DNA from: Nostoc sp. MS1
GTDB taxonomy: Bacteria; Cyanobacteriota; Cyanobacteriia; Cyanobacteriales; Nostocaceae
Length of the DNA stretch: 64,000 bases
NCBI RefSeq assembly: GCF_019976755.1
Contig: NZ_AP023441.1
Span: 6,073,501 to 6,137,500, forward strand
Direction of reading: 5' to 3'
The notes beneath the pieces were generated by a model, which had not been told where the DNA came from, searched no databases, and saw only the letters and a list, made by a program, of their open reading frames with translations. The translations under genes were made by a program, and so were the position numbers. Below, piece by piece: positions 8,787-13,754 of the stretch. Positions within the stretch are counted from its first letter, which is position 1. Each line of letters starts with the position of its first letter.

Positions 8787-9337
8787 ATGGAAGCTCAACC
8801 ACCAAGTCAGCCCCACACACTACAAAATTCAGTTGTAGTGTTCTCGAAAAACTACTTACCACTAGCACGCATCAATATCAAACGAGCAATTGTCCTTTTA
8901 GTCACAGGTCAAGCAGAATCAGTGAATTTTGGTACTACAAAGCAGTGGGAAGTTCGTTCGCCCAGTGTTGTACTACAAGTATCTGAACATATCCGTTTAA
9001 CTGTTGGCAATCCTGAACGGTATTGGAAAGTACCTGCTGTAAACCGTCGTGAGATTTTGAGGCGAGACAATCCTGCCAATACTGCGGTAGCACCAAAAAT
9101 TTAACGCTTGACCATGTAATTCCCCGTTCAAAAGGTGGACAACATACTTGGGACAACGTTGTCACAGCCTGTTCCAAGTGTAATTCAACAAAGAGCGATG
9201 TCTGCGACGGGCTACGCCTACGTTTACCCCATGAAGCAGGAATGGTACTCAAAACCAAACCCAAAGCTCCAATTCACCCAGCAGTTGCATTTGCTGAACA
9301 ATTCTGGAACGCACAACGCCTGAGTGAAAACGAGTAA
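8787..9337 (+). pseudogene. frameshifted HNH endonuclease
   Basis: ATG 8787 has a good ribosome site (GAGGAG). The first frame runs to RREILRRDN, then loses one base near 9069-9071. The remainder is read in the other frame as SCQYCGSTKNLTLDHVIPRS, then KGGQHTWDNVVTACSKCN, to the stop at 9335-9337. That is a complete HNH core: two CxxC zinc pairs, the LDHV His, and Asn in the WDN segment. A second oddity is at about 9195-9222, where a dispersed repeat (GCGACGGGCTACGCCTACG) adds the residues VCDGLRLRL between the second zinc pair and a PHEAGM segment. The gene lies directly before the tRNA array and shares the TACTACAA motif with its leader. A sequencing error cannot be excluded. Confidence 0.75.
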
Positions 9338-9422
9338 TTGACTTCAAACTCAATCAGAGAGGGTAATACAACGATTACATCATGCTGCCCTCTCACCTCC
9401 CAAAAAATTTTGTAGTATCCCC

Positions 9423-9451
9423 TTGACACTTTGTAATACATTATGTAGTAT
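9423..9451 (+). promoter_or_regulatory. sigma-70 type promoter of the tRNA array
   Basis: TTGACA at 9423-9428, a 17-base spacer, and TAGTAT at 9446-9451. The spacing and -35 box are ideal. The first tRNA starts about 80 bp further on. TTGTAGTA (9410-9417) lies just before the -35 box, and ATGTAGTA overlaps the -10 box, so the TACTACAA-type regulator could act here. Confidence 0.7.
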
Positions 9452-9537
9452 ATATGTAGTGAAGCAATAGAGCCTCCCAAAAAGGCATAGAGCAAACACT
9501 TCAGAACCATGAAAACTAAATAATTGCCACCCAACGT

Positions 9538-9612
9538 GGGGGTGTAACTCAGTTGGTTAAGAGTGCCTGTCTGTCGAACAGGAAGTCGCGAGTTCAAGTC
9601 TCGTCATCCCCG
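9538..9612 (+). tRNA. tRNA-Asp(GTC), first gene of the array
   Basis: Acceptor GGGGGTG pairs with CATCCCC. Anticodon stem CCTGT/ACAGG encloses CTGTCGA with anticodon GTC. T-arm GCGAG-TTCAAGT-CTCGT. G73; CCA is not encoded. Confidence 0.88.
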
Positions 9613-9615
9613 TGT

Positions 9616-9692
9616 AGCCTTGTGGACAAATAGAAAAGTCGCTTTGATTCTCAGTCAAAGAGAAGCGGGTGCAACTCCCGTCAAGGCTTCCA
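9616..9692 (+). tRNA. tRNA with Glu anticodon CTC
   Basis: Acceptor AGCCTTG/CAAGGCT, anticodon stem TTTGA/TCAAA with loop TTCTCAG giving CTC. The T-loop is TGCAACT instead of TTC-type. CCA is encoded (9690-9692). A CTC glutamate tRNA is unusual in bacteria, which normally use TTC alone, and the body does not look like a normal tRNA-Glu. Charging identity is therefore uncertain. Confidence 0.65.
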
Positions 9693-9697
9693 AGTGT

Positions 9698-9772
9698 GTC
9701 CGAGTAGCCAAGTGGGAAGGCGTTGGTCTGCAAAACCAACCATCGTGGGTTCAATCCCCACCTCGGACTCCA
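9698..9772 (+). tRNA. tRNA-Cys(GCA)
   Basis: Acceptor GTCCGAG/CTCGGAC. Anticodon stem TTGGT/ACCAA with loop CTGCAAA, anticodon GCA. T-arm GTGGG-TTCAATC-CCCAC. T73 followed by encoded CCA. Confidence 0.85.
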
Positions 9773-9777
9773 AACGT

Positions 9778-9852
9778 CGCAGCGTCACCTAACGGTAAGG
9801 TACTCGGCTCTAGCCCTTGGATATACGGGTTCAACTCCCGTCGCTGCTACCA
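9778..9852 (+). tRNA. tRNA-like gene with amber anticodon CTA (Gln-like body)
   Basis: Acceptor CGCAGCG opposite CGCTGCT pairs at positions 2-7, leaving 1-72 unpaired. The D-arm CCTAACGGTAAGG resembles tRNA-Gln. The anticodon arm CTCGG-CTCTAGC-CCTTG puts CTA at 34-36 but has two mismatches in its stem. T-arm ACGGG-TTCAACT-CCCGT is perfect, then A73 and encoded CCA. If read as drawn it would decode UAG. The weak anticodon stem means it may be a degenerate copy. Confidence 0.55.
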
Positions 9853-9855
9853 AAT

Positions 9856-9948
9856 GCACAGATGGTGTAATGGCAGCATCAAGGTCTCCAAAACCTTTGG
9901 TCAGGGTACCCTTCGGGAAGCCTACGGCTACAAATCCTTGTCTGTGCG
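9856..9948 (+). tRNA. tRNA-Trp(CCA) with T-loop insert
   Basis: Acceptor GCACAGA/TCTGTGC, anticodon stem AAGGT/ACCTT with CTCCAAA (CCA), G73. Between T54 (9907) and C56 (9931) there are 23 bases, 9908-9930, in place of one. They form two small hairpins, CCC-TTC-GGG and AGCC-TAC-GGCT. The rest of the T-stem (CAGGG/CCTTG) is intact. Function with this extra arm is uncertain. Confidence 0.6.
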
Positions 9949-9972
9949 TTGCCGTGTCCTAATCGAAAAAGC

Positions 9973-10043
<71 letters not shown>

Positions 10044-10076
10044 TCAACAGCTTTTTCAACTTGCACGGCATACATG

Positions 10077-10171
10077 GTGCAGAAGCGAAGTGGTCGAGCG
10101 GCACGTCTTTCAAGCGTGTAATTAGCGGGTACTCTTCGAGAACGCTTACGCGAACAAGTCCCGTCTGCACT
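10077..10171 (+). tRNA. tRNA-Glu(TTC) with T-loop insert
   Basis: Acceptor GTGCAGA/TCTGCAC, anticodon stem CACGT/GCGTG with CTTTCAA (TTC). T-stem GCGGG/CCCGT is interrupted after T54 by 24 bases at 10131-10154, with hairpins CTC-TTC-GAG and CGC-TTA-then-GCG. Same position and layout as in the Trp, Tyr and Thr genes. Confidence 0.58.
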
Positions 10172-10178
10172 GCCTCAT

Positions 10179-10285
10179 GGGTTGGTATCCAAGTCTGGTT
10201 TAAGGAAACCGTCTGTAAAACGGATGCCTCTGTGCTTCGTAGGTACTCTTCGAGAAGGCTTCGCCAACAAATCCTACCCGACCCA
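10179..10285 (+). tRNA. tRNA-Tyr(GTA) with T-loop insert
   Basis: Acceptor GGGTTGG/CCGACCC, anticodon stem ending CCGT/ACGG with CTGTAAA (GTA), and the long variable arm expected for bacterial tRNA-Tyr. A 23-base insert at 10245-10267 in the T-loop forms CTC-TTC-GAG and GGC-TTC-GCC hairpins. A73; CCA is not encoded. Confidence 0.6.
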
Positions 10286-10289
10286 TCAA

Positions 10290-10377
10290 GGAGAGATTGC
10301 TATTGGTAGGGCAAGCTGTTTGCTAAACAGTGGTGAGATTCAACATCTCACTGTGGGTTCGACTCCCTCTCTCTCCG
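10290..10377 (+). tRNA. tRNA-Ser(GCT)
   Basis: Acceptor GGAGAGA/TCTCTCC, anticodon loop TTGCTAA (GCT), and a long variable arm built on GTGAGAT/ATCTCAC pairing, as for class II serine tRNAs. G73 fits seryl identity. Confidence 0.85.
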
Positions 10378-10382
10378 CCTTT

Positions 10383-10456
10383 GAGAACGTGGTGTAACTG
10401 GATAACACATCAGTCTACGAAACTGAAAAGTGAAGGTTCAAGTCCTTCCGTTCTCG
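10383..10456 (+). tRNA. tRNA-Arg(ACG)
   Basis: Acceptor GAGAACG/CGTTCTC, anticodon stem TCAGT/ACTGA with CTACGAA (ACG), T-arm GAAGG-TTCAAGT-CCTTC. G73. The A34 would need conversion to inosine by TadA. Confidence 0.85.
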
Positions 10457-10460
10457 TCTA

Positions 10461-10538
10461 TCCCCTGGTAGCTCAGTTTTGGTAGAGAGCGCTGGTCTGA
10501 AAAATCAGAGGTCGTCGGTTCGATTCCGACCTGGGGGA
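10461..10538 (+). tRNA. tRNA-Phe(GAA)
   Basis: Anticodon stem CTGGT/ATCAG with CTGAAAA (GAA) and T-arm GTCGG-TTCGATT-CCGAC. The acceptor TCCCCTG against CTGGGGG has a T-T mismatch at 6-67 and T-G at 1-72. The D-loop is one or two bases longer than usual. A73. Confidence 0.75.
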
Positions 10539-10547
10539 CTGGCACAT

Positions 10548-10622
<75 letters not shown>

Positions 10623-10627
10623 TTCAT

Positions 10628-10704
10628 TGCCGAGTGGACGAATTGGTAGAGTCACCTGTCTCTGAAACAGGAATTTGTAGGTTCAAGCCCTACCTCGGCA
10701 GCCA
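10628..10704 (+). tRNA. tRNA-Gln(CTG)
   Basis: Acceptor TGCCGAG/CTCGGCA, anticodon stem CCTGT/ACAGG with CTCTGAA (CTG), T-arm GTAGG-TTCAAGC-CCTAC, G73 and encoded CCA. The D-arm GGACGAATTGGTAGAGTC is closer to a leucine-type D-arm. Confidence 0.8.
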
Positions 10705-10709
10705 TTCAT

Positions 10710-10785
10710 TGCCCTGTGGTGTAACTGACAACATCCCTACCTTTGAAGTAGGAGATTCCAGGTTTAAATCCTGGCAGGGCAGCCA
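10710..10785 (+). tRNA. tRNA-Gln(TTG)
   Basis: Acceptor TGCCCTG/CAGGGCA, anticodon stem CCTAC/GTAGG with CTTTGAA (TTG), T-arm CCAGG-TTTAAAT-CCTGG, G73 and encoded CCA. Confidence 0.88.
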
Positions 10786-10791
10786 AAATAT

Positions 10792-10869
10792 ACTCCTGTA
10801 GCCCAACTGGCAGAGGCGGCTGTCTCAAAAACAGTCTGTGTACGGGTTCGACTCCCGTCAGGAGTACCA
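10792..10869 (+). tRNA. tRNA with Leu anticodon CAA, short variable loop
   Basis: Acceptor ACTCCTG/CAGGAGT, anticodon stem GCTGT/ACAGT with CTCAAAA (CAA), T-arm ACGGG-TTCGACT-CCCGT, A73 (a leucine identity base) and encoded CCA. Only about six bases (CTGTGT) replace the long variable arm normal for tRNA-Leu. Confidence 0.75.
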
Positions 10870-10873
10870 ATAT

Positions 10874-10950
10874 CGGGATGTAATTCAGTGGTCTAGAAGC
10901 CTTGTTTTGGGGACAAGGAGTCGTAGGTTCAAATCCTACCATCCCGACCA
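10874..10950 (+). tRNA. tRNA-Pro(TGG)
   Basis: Acceptor CGGGATG/CATCCCG with the C1-G72 pair typical of proline tRNAs, anticodon stem CTTGT/ACAAG with TTTGGGG (TGG), T-arm GTAGG-TTCAAAT-CCTAC, A73 and encoded CCA. Confidence 0.88.
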
Positions 10951-10953
10951 TTT

Positions 10954-11027
10954 ACCCCTGTGACGCAATTGGCAGACGTAGCCCGTTTAGACCGGGTTTG
11001 TTGCAGGTTCAACTCCTGTCAGGGGTA
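10954..11027 (+). tRNA. tRNA with Leu anticodon TAG, short variable loop
   Basis: Acceptor ACCCCTG/CAGGGGT, anticodon stem GCCCG/CGGGT with TTTAGAC (TAG), T-arm GCAGG-TTCAACT-CCTGT, A73. The variable loop is only TTGTT. It is nearly identical to the gene at 11211, which differs mainly in the anticodon, suggesting duplication and anticodon change. Confidence 0.75.
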
Positions 11028-11047
11028 CTGGGCATTTGCCCAACTAT

Positions 11048-11125
11048 GCTCCCGTGGCGAAATTGGTAAACGCTTCCGTTTGAGCGACGTAATTTTTGCA
11101 GGTTCAATTCCTATCGGGAGTACCA
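11048..11125 (+). tRNA. tRNA with Leu anticodon GAG, short variable loop
   Basis: Acceptor GCTCCCG/CGGGAGT (G-T at 1-72), D-arm GGCGAAATTGGTAAACGC of leucine type. The anticodon arm TCCGT-TTGAGCG-ACGTA reads GAG with one stem mismatch. T-stem GCAGG/CCTAT is imperfect. A73 and encoded CCA. No long variable arm. Confidence 0.65.
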
Positions 11126-11129
11126 AATT

Positions 11130-11204
11130 GGGTCGTTGGCAGAGCGGATATGCAGCCGCCTTTTAAGCGGACTTATCCAGGTTCAACCCCTGGGCGACCC
11201 ACCA
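11130..11204 (+). tRNA. tRNA-Lys(TTT), second copy
   Basis: Acceptor GGGTCGT/GCGACCC, anticodon stem CCGC/GCGG with CTTTTAA (TTT), T-arm CCAGG-TTCAACC-CCTGG, A73 and encoded CCA. It is better formed than the lysine gene at 9973. Confidence 0.87.
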
Positions 11205-11210
11205 AAATTC

Positions 11211-11284
11211 GCCCCTGTGACGCAATTGGCAGACGTAGCCCGCTTAAACCGGGTTTGTTGCAGGTTCGACTCCTGTCAGGGGTA
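11211..11284 (+). tRNA. tRNA with Leu anticodon TAA, short variable loop
   Basis: Acceptor GCCCCTG/CAGGGGT, anticodon stem GCCCG/CGGGT with CTTAAAC (TAA), T-arm GCAGG-TTCGACT-CCTGT, A73. No group I intron, unlike the usual cyanobacterial trnL(UAA). Near copy of the gene at 10954. Confidence 0.75.
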
Positions 11285-11360
11285 TGCGGGGATAGAGCAA
11301 GAGCGGCTCGGCAGTCTCATAAGCTGCAAACGGTGAGTGCAACTCTCACCCCCGCTTCCA
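11285..11360 (+). tRNA. tRNA with anticodon CAT (Met or Ile2)
   Basis: Acceptor pairs GCGGGG/CCCCGC with a T-T mismatch at 1-72. Anticodon stem GCAGT/GCTGC with CTCATAA (CAT). It lacks the three G-C pairs of an initiator, so it is an elongator Met or a lysidine-modified Ile tRNA. The T-loop is TGCAACT. CCA is encoded. Confidence 0.65.
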
Positions 11361-11363
11361 AAT

Positions 11364-11457
11364 GCTAGTGTGGCTCAACGGCAGAGCGATCGCCTTGTAA
11401 GCGATAGGTTGCGGGTACCCTTCGGGATGCCTACGGCTACAACTCCTGTCACCAGCT
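11364..11457 (+). tRNA. tRNA-Thr(TGT) with T-loop insert
   Basis: Acceptor GCTAGTG/CACCAGC (one mismatch), anticodon stem ATCGC/GCGAT with CTTGTAA (TGT). T-stem GCGGG/CCTGT is interrupted after T54 by 23 bases at 11417-11439, which form CCC-TTC-GGG and GCC-TAC-GGC. It is one of four genes with this insert. Confidence 0.58.
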
Positions 11458-11462
11458 TTAAT

Positions 11463-11537
11463 GCGGGTGTGATGTAATGGCTAGCATCTGGGTGCGCCAC
11501 ACTCAGCGCATGGGTTCAAGTCCCTTCACTCCTGCCA
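11463..11537 (+). tRNA. tRNA, probable Gly(GCC), unusual anticodon loop
   Basis: Acceptor GCGGGTG against CACTCCT (a C-C mismatch at 2-71). Anticodon stem TGGGT/ACTCA encloses GCGCCAC, giving GCC with C instead of T at position 33. T-arm ATGGG-TTCAAGT-CCCTT. G73 and encoded CCA. The missing T33 makes the assignment tentative. Confidence 0.55.
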
Positions 11538-11541
11538 ATAT

Positions 11542-11614
11542 GGGTCTGTAGCTTAATTGGGAAAGCGTCTGCCTTGCAAGCAGAAAGATGTCGGTTCGAG
11601 TCCGATCAGTATCC
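11542..11614 (+). tRNA. tRNA-Ala(TGC)
   Basis: Anticodon stem TCTGC/GCAGA with CTTGCAA (TGC) and T-arm GTCGG-TTCGAGT-CCGAT are clear. The acceptor GGGTCTG against CAGTATC has two mismatches and lacks the G3-T70 alanine determinant, so charging as alanine is doubtful. Confidence 0.6.
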
Positions 11615-11620
11615 ACTGAT

Positions 11621-11695
11621 GGTGTCTGAAGCCAAAGCGAACGCGGCTCTGGTTTGTGGAACCAGTCATAGCGGGTTTAAGTCCCGTCTGACACC
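11621..11695 (+). tRNA. tRNA-His(GTG)
   Basis: The 8-base 5' strand GGTGTCTG and 3' strand CTGACACC leave a G(-1)-C73 pair, the histidine identity mark, with one T-T mismatch. Anticodon stem CTGGT/ACCAG with TTGTGGA (GTG). T-arm GCGGG-TTTAAGT-CCCGT. Confidence 0.8.
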
Positions 11696-11701
11696 CCTTA
11701 A

Positions 11702-11786
11702 GGAAGATGCCGCTAAATGGTCGGCAACCGGTCTTGAAAACCGGGGTACAGGTAAATCTGTAGGGGTTCGATTCCTCCATCTTCCG
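11702..11786 (+). tRNA. tRNA-Ser(TGA)
   Basis: Acceptor GGAAGAT/ATCTTCC, anticodon stem CCGGT/ACCGG with CTTGAAA (TGA), a long variable arm (ACAG..CTGT) and G73, all as expected for a class II serine tRNA. Confidence 0.85.
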
Positions 11787-11790
11787 CCTT

Positions 11791-11862
11791 CCACCTGAAG
11801 CCGAAAAGTGAGGCGCTGTGCTGATAACACAGTCATAGGAGGGGCAGTACCTCCCTGGTGGA
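11791..11862 (+). tRNA. tRNA-Ile(GAT), last clear gene of the array
   Basis: Anticodon stem CTGTG/CACAG with CTGATAA (GAT). Acceptor CCACCTG/CTGGTGG with one mismatch. T-stem GGAGG/CCTCC encloses GGCAGTA, which lacks the TTC core, so tertiary folding may be abnormal. A73. Confidence 0.65.
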
Positions 11863-11959
11863 CTTACCCATAAAAACGAAAAATCTAGGGTTTAGATAAG
11901 GGTATAGCTGTTCAAAAGCCGTACTCCCAATCCGAACGGACAACCTTGGTACGTAAGTC
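11860..11959 (+). other. tRNA-sized stem-closed segment after the array
   Basis: GGACTTAC (11860-11867) and GTAAGTCC (11952-11959) are perfect 8-bp complements enclosing about 84 bases, the size of a class II tRNA. Inside, ATCT/AGAT could form a short stem, but I found no convincing anticodon or T-arm. It may be a decayed 28th gene or a 3' processing or termination structure. Confidence 0.3.
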
Positions 11960-11981
11960 CTGCAAAAAATATAGATAACTG

Positions 11982-12043
11982 TTGACTATGGACTCTTGAC
12001 TATACATTATGGACTATGGACTAATGACTAATGACTAATGACT
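11982..12043. repeat. heptanucleotide repeat (ATGACTA) abutting a start codon
   Basis: TTGACTATGGACT-type units grade into three or four exact ATGACTA copies. The last copy supplies the ATG at 12038 that starts the next gene. Confidence 0.75.
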
Positions 12044-13492
12044 AAAAACCTTTATCGCAATGGCTTATTAACTATCTTTTTTCTATCCCTCTCCTTACGG
12101 TTTTGGGGACTGGGGAGATTTAATACTCTTGTATTCGATGAAATTTATTATGCTAAATACGGTCAAGACTATCTTAACCACTTGCCGTTTTTTGATGGTC
12201 ATCCACCTTTTGGTAAATATATGATTGCTTTGGGGATGTGGCTGAGTAGCTACATTCCTTTTTGGCACGAGGGTGTCAATGGGTTGACAGGTGCAATGCG
12301 ATCGCCTTGGAGTTATCGTTGGATGGATGCTCTGTCTGGCTCGTTTATTCCTATATTTACGGCTAATATTGCCTATCAAATCAGTAAACGTCCTGGATTT
12401 GCTTTACTTGCTGGTTTATTTACTGCCCTTGACGGTCTATTTCTTGTAGAATCTCGTTACGCACTCATCAATATTTATATTGTTATATTTGGTTTATTAG
12501 GGCAGTGGTTATTCTTATTAGCGTTATCTAATTACAGGGAAAAACGTAATTTATATCTAATATTGGCTGGTGTGGCTTTTGGTTGTTCAATTGCCACAAA
12601 ATGGAATGGATTATTTTATTTAGTTGGTATTTATTTAATTTGGATTGTAGGCTGGTTTTGGCAGTTAATTGTAGGCAAGAATCACTTCACTGATGAACAG
12701 GAAACTAATACCCAAAATATATTGCCATTATACAAGCTAACACAAGTCAATATTGGGCAGATTATATTATTTTTAGGCATAATCCCTAGTGTAATTTATA
12801 GTTTGATTTGGATTCCCCATCTACAAATAAATACCAAATATAACTTTATCCAAGTTCATCAAGAAATCCTGGCTTTTCACGAACGTCTGGGAGGTAATAC
12901 TGCACAAGTACACCCTTATTGTGCTGCTTGGTATAAATGGCCGTTGTTGACTAGACCAATGGCATATTATTATCAAACGGCTCAAAGTGTTAATGACCCA
13001 TTACCTGTATGGGGGCCGCCTTTACCTGCTGGTGCGGGGAAAGTTATTTATGATGTTCATGCAATGGGTAATCCTTTTTTATGGTGGTTTAGTGTTGCAG
13101 CTTTATTATTTCTGTTAGGGATGCTGATAGCAAAAGTTTCGATTCCTTTAAGCGAACAACAGCCCCTTACTTTGCCAAAACAACTTTCTGTTGATAGTTG
13201 GATTGCTTTATATATACTGTTGAATTATGCAGTCAATTTATTACCTTGGACTAGGGTGTCGCGGTGTGCATTTATCTATCACTATATGACGGCTGTAGTG
13301 TTTGCGTTTTTAGCGATCGCCTGGTTTGTTGACCAATGTCTCCGCAGTTATCATCTCCCATTGCGAATTGCAGGTGTCACAATTTCTTTTATAATTATCG
13401 CTGCGTTCATTTTTTGGCTACCTGTTTATTTAGGTTTACCGATTTCTCCTGAAGGTTACAATATGCGGATGTGGTTTAGGTCTTGGGTATAA
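12038..13492 (+). CDS. protein mannosyltransferase-like glycosyltransferase (GT39/PMT)
   Basis: 484 residues with about ten or eleven hydrophobic segments. It resembles dolichyl-phosphate-mannose protein mannosyltransferases, which transfer mannose from a polyprenyl phosphate donor on the outer face of the cytoplasmic membrane. The first luminal loop has the acidic pair in TLVFDEIYYAKYGQDY and the nearby DGHPPFGKYMIALG, both typical of the family. Later segments include YKWPLLTRPMAYYY and a C-terminal pair of helices. The start codon lies in the final copy of an ATGACTA repeat, so translation initiation may have been altered by repeat expansion; no better in-frame start is seen. Confidence 0.85.
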   Translation: MTKNLYRNGLLTIFFLSLSLRFWGLGRFNTLVFDEIYYAKYGQDYLNHLPFFDGHPPFGKYMIALGMWLSSYIPFWHEGVNGLTGAMRSPWSYRWMDALSGSFIPIFTANIAYQISKRPGFALLAGLFTALDGLFLVESRYALINIYIVIFGLLGQWLFLLALSNYREKRNLYLILAGVAFGCSIATKWNGLFYLVGIYLIWIVGWFWQLIVGKNHFTDEQETNTQNILPLYKLTQVNIGQIILFLGIIPSVIYSLIWIPHLQINTKYNFIQVHQEILAFHERLGGNTAQVHPYCAAWYKWPLLTRPMAYYYQTAQSVNDPLPVWGPPLPAGAGKVIYDVHAMGNPFLWWFSVAALLFLLGMLIAKVSIPLSEQQPLTLPKQLSVDSWIALYILLNYAVNLLPWTRVSRCAFIYHYMTAVVFAFLAIAWFVDQCLRSYHLPLRIAGVTISFIIIAAFIFWLPVYLGLPISPEGYNMRMWFRSWV

Positions 13493-13754
13493 GTTTAGTT
13501 ATTTGTGATGATTCTTGATGACATCGCTGCATTATGCCATGACTTTTTGTTACATAGCTAAATATTTACGGGTTAATTAATCACAGTTATTTTACATTTC
13601 TTATCTCTATGTATCTTTACTGACTGTTAGACTGTTAGCGCAAGCAATCAGTAATTTGTAATTCATAATTTAAGGAATGTAAATATTTAATTCCTTAGCT
13701 TAAAACTATATCAAAGTTATTTTGCTGATTCCCAAGAATCAAAGAGGATTCGTA

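Noticed and set aside
11996..12043. Possible CRISPR-like repeat
   Set aside because: The unit is seven bases; this is a short tandem repeat typical of the group.
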